A DNA stretch of 64,000 nt from Silanimonas sp. (GTDB taxonomy: Bacteria; Pseudomonadota; Gammaproteobacteria; Xanthomonadales; Xanthomonadaceae), in NCBI GenBank assembly GCA_026005095.1, contig BPKK01000013.1, positions 1 to 64,000 on the forward strand, in the 5' to 3' direction. The notes beneath the pieces were generated by a model. That model did not search any database and was not told the origin of the DNA. It saw only the letters and a list, made by a program, of their open reading frames with translations. Made by a program: the position numbers and the translations under genes. Positions 22,845-33,368 of this stretch are shown piece after piece (positions within the stretch are counted from its first letter, which is position 1; each line of letters begins with the position of its first letter).

Positions 22845-24680
22845 ATGAAGACCTCCCTCGGGCATTACGAGATCGTGGCCGAGCTCGGCCGCGGCGGTAT
22901 GGGCGTGGTCTACAAGGGCTACGAGCCGGCGCTGGCGCGCTATGTCGCCATCAAGGAGCTGTCGCCGGCCCTGGCCCACGACCCCAGCCTGGTCGAGCGC
23001 TTCCTGCGCGAGGCGCGCTCGATGGCGGCACTCAACGATCCGCACATCATCCAGGTCTATTTCATCGGCCAGGCCGAGGGGCAGCCCTTCTTCGCCATGG
23101 AATTCGTGGAGGGCGAGAGCCTCTCGCAGCTGATCAAGCGCGAAGGCCGCCTGCCGATTGCCGATGTGCTGAAGATCCTGCTGCAGACCGCGCGCGGCCT
23201 GCAGACTGCCCACGAGCGCGGGGTGATCCACCGCGACATCAAGCCGGCCAACCTGATGCTCGACCTGCGCGGGCGGGTGAAGATCGCCGACTTCGGCATC
23301 GCGCTGGCGCGCCAGGAGTTCGATGCCAAGCTCACCGGCACGGGCGAGTTCGTCGGTACGCCGGGCTACCTCTCGCCGGAGGTCTGCCTCGGCCGGCCGG
23401 TGGACGCCCGCTCCGACCTGTTCGCGCTCGGCATCGTGATGTTCGAGGCGCTCACCGGCCGCCTGCCTTTTTCCGACGAATCGCCGCTGAAGCTGATGCT
23501 CGACGTGGTGCAGGCCGACATCCCGGACATCCGCGCGCTCAACCGTGAGGTGGACGAGGACACCGCCCGCATCCTCGCGAGGCTGGTGGCCAAGGAACCG
23601 GCCGACCGCTACGCCAGCGCCGCCCTGCTCGCCGCCGACCTCGAGAAGCACCCCCTGCTCGCCGGCCAGGGCGCCCAGCTTGCGCTGCAGGTGCGCAAGC
23701 CGGTTGGGGCGGCGGCCACGCTCTACACCGCCCCAGCCACCGCCCCCACGGCCCCGCGCCGGCCCACGCCGCCGCCGGTGGTGGACAGCAGCGCGAATGC
23801 CGGCTCCCCCGCCGTACCCGCGGCCGGGATGCCGAGCGCTGCCGGGGCGGCGCCGGCGCCGGCTCCGGCGCCGCCCCCGCCCGCCCGCAAGGCCTCGAAG
23901 GCTCCGATGCGGGTGGCCGGCATGCTGGCGCTGGGCGTGGTGGGCGCGGCGGCCTTCGGCGCCTGGCGGGTCTTCGGTCCCGGCGTCGCCGGCACGGACC
24001 CCGCGCCTGCGGCAACGGCCGTGGCCACGGCGCCGCCCACCGGGGGCGAAGGCGGTGGCCCGGCGGGAGCCGAGGGCGCATCGCCGGGGCCGGCGGGCGA
24101 GGGCGATCCGGTGGCTTCCGGTTCCGCGGACGCGGCTGCGAGCGCCGCGTTGGTGGCGGGCGCTGCGGCCAGCGCTACCGCGGCAGCTTCGCCCTCGGAC
24201 GCGGGGAATGCCCCCGTCGCAACGATCGAGCCTGCGGCGGCGGCACCCATCGAATCGTCCGCGGCCGCCGCCGCTCCGGTGGTTGCGGCGCCCGCCCCGC
24301 GTTCCGCGGCGCCCCGCGTCCCGACCACTGTCGCCGTGGTGGGCAGCGGCGATCCGGCCATCATCGGGCCTGCGGTGCAGGCCATCGAGGAGCGTGCCGT
24401 GGCCGCCGGCTGGCAGCTGGTGGGCAATGCCAGCCGCGCCGACCGCGTGATCCGCGTGAACTTCGAGCAGACCGGCACCCAGCAGCTGCAGTACTACGGC
24501 CGTAGCAGCGAGATGGTGATCGGCCAGCTCAGCGTGCGTGCCTTCGGCCAGGGCGGGGCGGCACTGGGCGCGGGCCTGCGTTCGCGCATCGAGTACACGC
24601 CAATGACCGCCGACGCCAAGGTGCAGGCCGCCCTGCAGGGCAGTCAGGTCGAGGCCGTGGTCGGGGCGCCGGGGCGCTGA
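22845..24680 (+). CDS. membrane-anchored PknB-type Ser/Thr protein kinase
   Basis: A 611-residue Hanks-type kinase. The N-terminal domain (about 5-265) has the glycine loop ELGRGGMGVVYKG, the ATP-lysine in AIKEL, the catalytic loop HRDIKPANLM, the metal-binding DFG in IADFGIAL, and a SPE in place of APE. An Ala/Pro-rich linker leads to one membrane helix (about 365-385) and a long low-complexity stretch. An extracytoplasmic C-terminal domain (about 490-611) follows that I do not recognise. All catalytic residues are present, so it is probably active, sensing through the outer domain. The start at 22845 is chosen over an upstream TTG. Confidence 0.9.
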   Translation: MKTSLGHYEIVAELGRGGMGVVYKGYEPALARYVAIKELSPALAHDPSLVERFLREARSMAALNDPHIIQVYFIGQAEGQPFFAMEFVEGESLSQLIKREGRLPIADVLKILLQTARGLQTAHERGVIHRDIKPANLMLDLRGRVKIADFGIALARQEFDAKLTGTGEFVGTPGYLSPEVCLGRPVDARSDLFALGIVMFEALTGRLPFSDESPLKLMLDVVQADIPDIRALNREVDEDTARILARLVAKEPADRYASAALLAADLEKHPLLAGQGAQLALQVRKPVGAAATLYTAPATAPTAPRRPTPPPVVDSSANAGSPAVPAAGMPSAAGAAPAPAPAPPPPARKASKAPMRVAGMLALGVVGAAAFGAWRVFGPGVAGTDPAPAATAVATAPPTGGEGGGPAGAEGASPGPAGEGDPVASGSADAAASAALVAGAAASATAAASPSDAGNAPVATIEPAAAAPIESSAAAAAPVVAAPAPRSAAPRVPTTVAVVGSGDPAIIGPAVQAIEERAVAAGWQLVGNASRADRVIRVNFEQTGTQQLQYYGRSSEMVIGQLSVRAFGQGGAALGAGLRSRIEYTPMTADAKVQAALQGSQVEAVVGAPGR

Positions 24681-24725
24681 GATCGGGCAATGCCGTCGGG
24701 CCACTTTCTGGCAATGCGGGGGGTC

Positions 24726-24755
24726 TTGAAACGTTCTTCGGGGGGGGGGTAATGT
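24726..24755 (+). promoter_or_regulatory. promoter with a G10 tract in the -35/-10 spacer
   Basis: TTGAAA (24726-24731) and TAATGT (24750-24755) are separated by 18 nt, of which the last ten (24740-24749) are all G. A shift of the -10 to GGTAAT is also possible. Homopolymers in promoter spacers are classic sites of phase variation, as in meningococcal porA. The tract length should be treated with care, because this assembly seems to carry extra bases. Confidence 0.45.
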
Positions 24756-24808
24756 GCAACCTGCCCGCAGGCTCGCGGGCTCCCCCCGACCCACAGAAGG
24801 AATTGACC

Positions 24809-25249
24809 ATGTTTCGAACCATTCAATGCTGCCTGCTGCTCCTGATCGCTGGCCTCACGGCATCCGGCGCTGCTGCGCAGAACTCAGGCAGCTCCCCTCC
24901 GGTTCACGAGTGCACGAACGGCTGCTACATCGTCACCTGCCGAGGCAACGTTTGCACCATGTATTACTGTTCGAACGGCCGTTGTGACTTCGTCACGAGC
25001 TTCACCAAGCCGCAGGAGCAGCAGAAGTCCGGCCTGCTCTCCGGGAGTGCGCCACGAAGCACGCTGTTGAGCTCCCATCCCGTGGACTCCGGTATCGCCG
25101 TCGACGGCCCCATTGGCGTCAATACCTGCAGTGCCACGACCTGCAGCCAGTTCGTGTTGCACCAAGGCGGCATCATCGCCGCGGGCAGTTCGGAGAACCC
25201 TCGGAATGTCCTGCGCCGAACCCTCGAGAGCCAGCAACAGCGGCGCTGA
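24809..25249 (+). CDS. small secreted cysteine-rich protein, unknown function
   Basis: A 146-residue protein with a clear signal peptide (about residues 1-23, cleavage near AAAQN). The mature part has eight cysteines, six of them in a cluster (about residues 34-57 of the precursor) and two more in NTCSATTC; an even number in an exported protein suggests disulfides. I recognise no domain. An AGAAGGAA ribosome binding site precedes the ATG at 24809. It follows the membrane kinase gene by 128 bases, and its promoter has a G10 tract. An intrinsic terminator follows. Confidence 0.75.
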   Translation: MFRTIQCCLLLLIAGLTASGAAAQNSGSSPPVHECTNGCYIVTCRGNVCTMYYCSNGRCDFVTSFTKPQEQQKSGLLSGSAPRSTLLSSHPVDSGIAVDGPIGVNTCSATTCSQFVLHQGGIIAAGSSENPRNVLRRTLESQQQRR

Positions 25250-25277
25250 ATCGCCTCGCCGGAATGTGAGTTCCTAC

Positions 25278-25302
25278 GCGGCCCTTCGGGGCCGCTTTTC
25301 TT
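25278..25302. terminator. intrinsic terminator between the Cys-rich protein gene and uvrD
   Basis: A seven-base-pair stem GCGGCCC/GGGCCGC closes a TTCG tetraloop and is followed by TTTTCTT. It ends transcription of the upstream plus-strand gene and lies just past the convergent uvrD stop. Confidence 0.85.
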
Positions 25303-25315
25303 GCGGTACCCGGCG

Positions 25316-27500
25316 TCAGGCCGCCGAGAGCGGAGCGTAGGCCAGCACCAGCCATTTCGCCCCGCCAGTCTCGAACTCCACCTGCACCCGCACGTGGTTG
25401 CCGCTGCCCTCGGCGTCCTTGAGCACGCCGACGCCGAAGTTCGGGTGGCGCACCCGCTGGCCCAGCCGGAAGCCCTTCAGCGGTGTGGTGTCGGCGTACT
25501 GGAGGTCGCGCTCGCCGGCCCAGCCGCCGCTGCCCATGGGGCGTGAGACCGCCACCTTCGGCCGCACCTCGCGCAGCAGCCGGGCCGGGATCTCGCGCAG
25601 GAAACGCGAGGGCGCGCCGTAGTGCTCCTGGCCGTGCAGGCGCCGGGATTCCGCCCAGGTGATGAGCAGCTGTTCGCGGGCGCGGGTGATGCCGACATAG
25701 GCCAGACGGCGCTCCTCGGCGAGGCGGTCGCCCTCGCTGGAGCGCTGCGAGGGGAACAGGCCTTCCTCGACGCCGGCCAGGGCCACGAAGGGGAACTCGA
25801 GGCCCTTGGCCGAGTGCAGGGTCATCAGCTGCACGGCATCGCTGCCGGCCTCGGCCTGCGCCTCTCCAGCCTCCAGCGCCGCATAGCTCGAGGAAGGCCA
25901 CCAGTTCCGGCAGCTCGGGGTCGATGTCCTCGCTGCGGAGAAAGCGGCTGGCCACCGAGACCAGTTCGTCGAGGTTGTCGATGCGCGAATCGAGCGGGTG
26001 CTTGCCTTCCTTCGCGTAGTGTTCGCGCAGGCCGGTATCGGTGATCGCTTTTTCCACCTGCGCCGGCAGCGCAAGGCCCGAGACTTCGGCGGCGAGCCGG
26101 TCGACGAGGTCGAGAAAGCCCGTGAGCGCGTTACGGGCGCGGGCGGCGAGGGTGGTGCCCGCGGCAAGCCGCCGTGCCGCCGTCCATAGTGGTTCGGCGC
26201 CCTCGCGGGCGGCGCGGCGCACTTCATCGAGGGTCTTTTCGCCGATGCCACGGGCCGGGGTATTCACCGCGCGCTCGAAGGCGGCATCGTCGCTGCGCGA
26301 GGCGAACAGGCGCAGGTAGGCCAGCGCATCCTTCACCTCCATGCGCTCGAAGAAGCGCAGGCCGCCATAGACGCGGTAGGGCAGCTGGAGCTTCAGCAGC
26401 TCTTCTTCGATGGCCCGCGACTGGGCGTTGTTGCGGTAGAGCACCGCGCACTGCCCGAGCCGGCCGCCGGCCGCCGCGTGCTGGCGGATGCGCTCGACGA
26501 TGTAGCGCGCCTCGTCCATCTCGTTGTAGGCCGCATAGACATCGATGGCGCTGCCCTCGCCGGCCTCGGTCCAGAGCTTCTTGCCGAGCCGGTCGGAGTT
26601 GTGCGCGATCACCGCATTGGCGGCGGCGAGGATGGTGCCGGTGCTGCGGTAGTTCTGTTCCAGCTTCAGGGTCCGAACGCCGGGGTAGTCGGCCAGCACC
26701 CGCTGCACGTTCTCGACGCGCGCGCCGCGCCAGCCGTAGATGGCCTGGTCGTCGTCGCCGACGATGAACACCTGCCCGGTCTCGCCGGCCAGCAGGCGCA
26801 CGAAGGCGTACTGGATGGCATTGGTGTCCTGGAACTCGTCGATCAGCAGCTGGCGGAAGCGCCGCTGGTAGTGGCCGAGCAGGGCAGGGCGGTCGCGCAG
26901 GGTCTCGTGGGCCCTGAGCAGGATCTCGGCGAAATCGACGAGGCCGGCGCGGCGGCAGCGCAGTTCGTATTCGGCGTAGGCGCGCAGCATCTCGCGGCCG
27001 AAAGGATCGCCAATACCGATCTGGATGTGTTCGGGGCGCCGGCCTTCGTCCTTCTGGGCATTGATCCACCAGGCCACCTGGCGCGGCGGGAAGCGCGAAT
27101 CGTCGAGGTCGAGGTCATGGATGACGCGCTTGACGAGGCGCAGCTGGTCGTCGGCATCGAGGATCTGGAAGCCTCCGGGCAGGCCGGCTTCCTGCCAGTG
27201 CAGACGCAGCAGGCGGTGGGCGATGCTATGGAAGGTGCCCACCCACAGGCCTCGGGGCTCGATGCCCAGGGTGGCGGCGATGCGCTGGCGCATCTCGTGC
27301 GCCGCCTTGTTGGTGAAGGTGACGGCGAGGATGCCGTGCAGCGGCACGCCCTCCACCGCATGCAGCCAGCCGATGCGATGGGTGAGCACGCGGGTCTTGC
27401 CCGAGCCGGCGCCGGCCAGCACGAGGTAGTGGCCGGGCGGCGCGGAAACGGCCTCGCGCTGGGCCGCGTTCAGCCCGTCGAGCAGATGGGAGACGTCCAT
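25316..27500 (-). CDS. uvrD: DNA helicase II UvrD (one apparent frameshift)
   Basis: A superfamily 1A helicase of about 727 residues, acting in nucleotide excision and mismatch repair. Walker [12 protein letters not shown], the DEFQDTN box, [19 protein letters not shown] and later [14 protein letters not shown] and YVGITRARE are all present, ending in the UvrD C-terminal Tudor-like domain. The frame breaks once near 25887: removing one base there restores FLEHAALEAGE, which matches E. coli UvrD at that point. An assembly error is likelier than a real mutation. A TAGAAT element ends only 6 bases before the ATG. Confidence 0.9.
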
Positions 27501-27617
27501 GCGCGGATTCTACCGGCCGGGCTGCGCATGGTCCTGATGGCCGCCCCGCGGGCACGGCACTCTGCAAGCGATGCCGTCGCCGGTAAGCTCGCCCGGACGA
27601 CCATCAGGCGCCTGTCC

Positions 27618-28316
27618 ATGATCGATCTGTACTACTGGCCCACGCCGAACGGGCACAAGATCACCCTGTTCCTCGAGGAAGCCGGCCTGCCCTATACCCT
27701 GAGGCCGGTGAACATCGGCAGCGGCGAGCAGTTCCACCCGGACTTCCTCGCCATCGCCCCGAACAACCGCATCCCGGCGATCGTGGATTCGCAGCCCATG
27801 GACGGCGGTCCGCCGCTCAGCGTGTTCGAGTCCGGGGCCATCCTGCTCTACCTTGCGGAAAAAACCGGCCGCTTCCTGCCTGCCGACCTGCGCGGCCGGA
27901 CGGTGGCGCTGGAATGGCTGTTCTGGCAGATGGCGGGCTTGGGTCCGATGACGGGCCAGTACGGGCATTTTCACGTCTATGCCCCGGAGGCCATCCCCTA
28001 CGCGCAGGAGCGCTATGCCCGCGAGGCGCAGCGCCTGCTCGGCGTGCTCGATCGCCGGCTCGAGGGCCGGGCCTTCCTCGCCGGCGACGAGTACACCATC
28101 GCCGACATGGCCTGCTATCCGTGGATTTCGCCCTATGCCAAGGCACCGCTCGACCTCGCCCCGCATGCCAATGTGCGGCGCTGGCACGCCGCCATCGCCG
28201 CGCGCCCGGCCACCCAGCGTGCGTATGCGCGGGCGGCGGACCCGCGGTTTGCCCGCCCCGCCGAACTCGACGAGGCCCAGCGCCGCATCCTGTTCGGCGC
28301 GCCGCCCACGCCCTGA
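27618..28316 (+). CDS. glutathione S-transferase, Nu-class (YfcG/YghU-like)
   Basis: A 232-residue cytosolic GST. The N-terminal thioredoxin-like domain begins MIDLYYWPTPNGHK and has the cis-Pro and glutathione-binding segment NNRIPAIVD followed by FESGAILLYLA. The C-terminal helical domain has the family N-cap motif in YTIADMACYPW. YfcG-like enzymes act as disulfide-bond reductases using two glutathiones. A longer upstream reading in this frame is antisense to uvrD and is not real; the ATG at 27618 is the family start. Confidence 0.92.
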   Translation: MIDLYYWPTPNGHKITLFLEEAGLPYTLRPVNIGSGEQFHPDFLAIAPNNRIPAIVDSQPMDGGPPLSVFESGAILLYLAEKTGRFLPADLRGRTVALEWLFWQMAGLGPMTGQYGHFHVYAPEAIPYAQERYAREAQRLLGVLDRRLEGRAFLAGDEYTIADMACYPWISPYAKAPLDLAPHANVRRWHAAIAARPATQRAYARAADPRFARPAELDEAQRRILFGAPPTP

Positions 28317-30598
<2,282 letters not shown>

Positions 30599-30604
30599 GG
30601 GGCT

Positions 30605-31378
30605 TCAGGCGAGGTAGCCGCCATCCACGGTGAGTGTCGTGCCGGTGACATAGCTCGCTGCGTCAGAGAGCAGGAACAGCACCGCCGGAGCGATCTCGGC
30701 GGGCTCTGCGGCCCGGCCCTGGGGAATGAGCTGGCACATCAGATCCATCAGCTTCGGATTGCCGGTGATGGCACTGGCGAACTTGGTGTCGGTCAGGCCC
30801 GGCAGCACGGCATTCACCCGGATCCCCTGCGCGGCAAGCTCCTTGGCGAAGCCCTCGGTCATGTTGACGATGCCGGCCTTGGTCATCGAGTAGATACCCT
30901 GGCCGAAGGCGGGGCGCTTCGCGTTCACCGAGGCCACGTTGACGATGGCGCCGCCGCCGGCCTTCGCCATGCGCTTCGCCGCCTGCACCGTGGTCCAGAA
31001 ATAGCCGCGCAGGTTCACCTCCACCGTCTTCTCGTAGGCCGCGAGGTCCATGTCCAGCATCGGGCCGAAGTAGGGGTTGGCGGCAGCGTTGTTCACCAGC
31101 AGCGACACCGTCTTGCCTTCGCCGTCGAGCGCCGCGAACAGGGCTTCGATGGCGGCGGTATCGCCGATGTGCACCGCCCGCGCCTCGGCGCTGCCACCGG
31201 CGGCGCGGATGGCCCCGGCCACCGCCTCGCAGGCCTCGAGCTTGCGGCTGCTGCAGACGACGTGCGCACCCTGCGCCGCGAGCAGATGGGCGATGGCCTC
31301 GCCGATGCCGCGCGAGGCGCCGGTGACGAGGGCGGTGTGGCCGTGCAGAGAGAACAGCCGGGTGGGGGAATCGCTCAT
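30605..31378 (-). CDS. SDR-family oxidoreductase (short-chain dehydrogenase)
   Basis: A 257-residue classical SDR. It has the NAD(P) motif TGASRGIGE, the NNAA motif, the catalytic Ser in VASVN, YSMTK (Tyr-x3-Lys) and the C-terminal TVDGGYLA. Many close relatives are annotated as 3-oxoacyl-ACP reductase-like or glucose dehydrogenase-like; the substrate cannot be read. A GGAG ribosome binding site supports the ATG at 31378 over a GTG two codons upstream. It diverges from another SDR gene with 67 bases between starts. Confidence 0.88.
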   Translation of the reverse strand: MSDSPTRLFSLHGHTALVTGASRGIGEAIAHLLAAQGAHVVCSSRKLEACEAVAGAIRAAGGSAEARAVHIGDTAAIEALFAALDGEGKTVSLLVNNAAANPYFGPMLDMDLAAYEKTVEVNLRGYFWTTVQAAKRMAKAGGGAIVNVASVNAKRPAFGQGIYSMTKAGIVNMTEGFAKELAAQGIRVNAVLPGLTDTKFASAITGNPKLMDLMCQLIPQGRAAEPAEIAPAVLFLLSDAASYVTGTTLTVDGGYLA

Positions 31379-31445
31379 GGTCACTCCATCGCAGGGCGCA
31401 TTGCGTTAAGCTCGGGAACCTACCACACCCCGGCGTACGGACCCG

Positions 31446-32261
31446 ATGGCCAGCGGACCCAACCCCCCGGCGCGCGAGCGCGTCCTCATCACCGGCGGCG
31501 GCAGCGGGCTTGGCCTTGCCCTGGCGCAGCGCTATGCCGCCGACGGGGCGCAGGTGCTGGTGGTCGACATCGATCCCGTCCGTGCCGAGGCGGCGCGGGC
31601 CGGGCTGCCTGGCGAGGGCCATCTCGCCTTCACTGCCGATGTCGGCGACGATGCCTCGATGCTGGCCCTGAAGCAGGCCGTCGAGGCGGCCGTGGGCGGG
31701 GTGGACGTGCTGGTGAACAACGCCGGCATCGCCAGCGGTGGGCCGCTGCTCGGCACCGACATGGCCGAATGGCGGCGCTTGCTGGAAGTGGACCTCCTCA
31801 GCGTGGTGCGCGGCACCCTGCATTTCCTGCCTGGCATGGTGGAGCGCGGCCGCGGCCATGTGATCAGCACGGCCAGCTTCGCCGGTCTCGCCGGCGCACC
31901 CGGCATCATGAGCTATGGCGTGGCCAAGGCCGGGGTGGTGGCTTTTTCCGAGCAGCTCCGTGCCGAGATGCACGGCAGCGGCGTCGATGTCTCCGTACTC
32001 TGTCCGGCCTTCTTCCGCACCAATCTGCTGGAGAACTTCCACGGCGATACGAAGGTACGCGGCATGGCAGAGCGGATGATGGAGCGCAGTCCCGACACCC
32101 TCGATTCGGTGGCCGACCGTGCCTACGCCGCTTTGAAGGCACGCGCCTTCCTCGTGCTGCCGACCCGCAGGGAACCGATGCGCTGGCGTCTCAAGCGCTG
32201 GTTCCCGGAGTGGTACTTCAGGAAACTGGTGCAGGGTGCCGCGCTTTCGCGGCGCGGCTGA
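31446..32261 (+). CDS. SDR-family oxidoreductase
   Basis: A 271-residue SDR with TGGGSGLGLALA, NNAGIASGG, a catalytic Ser in ISTASF and YGVAK. The C-terminus (about 235-271) is basic and aromatic (RWRLKRWFPEWYFRKL) and may act as a membrane-association segment, as in SDRs acting on lipids. It is followed after 18 bases by a saccharopine-dehydrogenase-like reductase, which makes a small two-gene unit that may act on a hydrophobic substrate. That is inference. Confidence 0.88.
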   Translation: MASGPNPPARERVLITGGGSGLGLALAQRYAADGAQVLVVDIDPVRAEAARAGLPGEGHLAFTADVGDDASMLALKQAVEAAVGGVDVLVNNAGIASGGPLLGTDMAEWRRLLEVDLLSVVRGTLHFLPGMVERGRGHVISTASFAGLAGAPGIMSYGVAKAGVVAFSEQLRAEMHGSGVDVSVLCPAFFRTNLLENFHGDTKVRGMAERMMERSPDTLDSVADRAYAALKARAFLVLPTRREPMRWRLKRWFPEWYFRKLVQGAALSRRG

Positions 32262-32279
32262 ACGGACGGAGTGCTGGTG

Positions 32280-33320
32280 ATGCAGTGGATGATCTATGGC
32301 GCGAACGGCTACACCGGGCGGCTGATGGCGAAGGAGGCCGCGGCCCGCGGCCTGAAGCCCATCCTCGCCGGCCGTCGGCGCGAGGCCCTGGAAGCCCTGG
32401 GGCGCGAGCTCGATCTCGAGGTGCGGGCATTCGAGCTCGAGCCGGCGGCCCTCGACCTCGGCCTGCGCGGCGTGGGCCTGGTGCTGCACTGCGCCGGGCC
32501 GTTCTCGGCCACCTGCGCGCCGATGCTGGAGGCCTGCCTGCGCGCGAAGGCGCACTACCTCGACATCACCGGCGAGATCGACGTCTTCGCCCACTGCCAC
32601 CAGCAGGACGCGCGGGCGAAGGCGGCGGGCATCGTGGTGTTGCCGGGGGCCGGCTTCGATGTGGTGCCCACCGACTGCCTTGCCGCCCAGCTCAAGCGCG
32701 AACTGCCCGATGCCACCTCGCTGGTGCTGGCCTTCGAGGCCGGTGGCGGTCCCAGCCCGGGTACTGCCAAGACCAGCGTGGAGGGCCTTGGCAAGGGCGG
32801 GCGGGCACGCATCGGCGGCAAGATGACCGCCGTGCCGCTGGCCTGGAAGAGCCGCACCTTCGACCGCGACGGCGAGCCGCGCAGCGCCATGACCATCCCC
32901 TGGGGCGATGTCTATACCGCCTACCTCAGCACCGGCATCCCCGACATCGAGGTCTATATGGCGGTGCCGCCGGCGGTGATCGGACGAGTGCGTCGGCTGC
33001 GCCTCATCCGCCCGCTGCTCGGCCTCGGCCCGGTACAGCGGTTCATGAAGGCGCGCATCGAGAAGACCGTGCAGGGCCCCTCCGAGGCGAAGCGCGGCAA
33101 GACCGACACCCTGGTCTGGGGCGAGGTGCGCAATGCCGCCGGGCAGGAGGTGAAGCGTCAGCTGCGCACCCCGAACGGCTACGATCTCACCGTGAGCGCG
33201 GCCCTCGGCATCGTCTCCCGCCTGCTCGCCGGTCCGGCCGAGTCCGGCTTCAAGACGCCCTCGCTGCTGATGGGGGCCGATTACGTGCTCACCTTGCCCG
33301 GGGTGCGGCGCGTGGATTGA
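32280..33320 (+). CDS. saccharopine dehydrogenase-like / trans-acting enoyl reductase-family protein
   Basis: A 346-residue protein with an N-terminal Rossmann domain opening WMIYGANGYTGRLMAKEA, then VGLVLHCAGPFS, HYLDITGE and GAGFDVVPTDCLA. These match the Sacchrp_dh_NADP family that includes actinobacterial trans-acting enoyl reductases. It is not a lysine-biosynthesis enzyme by context. The ATG at 32280 is preferred to a GTG three codons upstream. It is likely co-transcribed with the SDR before it. Confidence 0.82.
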   Translation: MQWMIYGANGYTGRLMAKEAAARGLKPILAGRRREALEALGRELDLEVRAFELEPAALDLGLRGVGLVLHCAGPFSATCAPMLEACLRAKAHYLDITGEIDVFAHCHQQDARAKAAGIVVLPGAGFDVVPTDCLAAQLKRELPDATSLVLAFEAGGGPSPGTAKTSVEGLGKGGRARIGGKMTAVPLAWKSRTFDRDGEPRSAMTIPWGDVYTAYLSTGIPDIEVYMAVPPAVIGRVRRLRLIRPLLGLGPVQRFMKARIEKTVQGPSEAKRGKTDTLVWGEVRNAAGQEVKRQLRTPNGYDLTVSAALGIVSRLLAGPAESGFKTPSLLMGADYVLTLPGVRRVD

Positions 33321-33368
33321 TGCCCGTGCCGCCGGCCCGTAGGCTGGCGGCATTCCCCGGGAGAGCCC

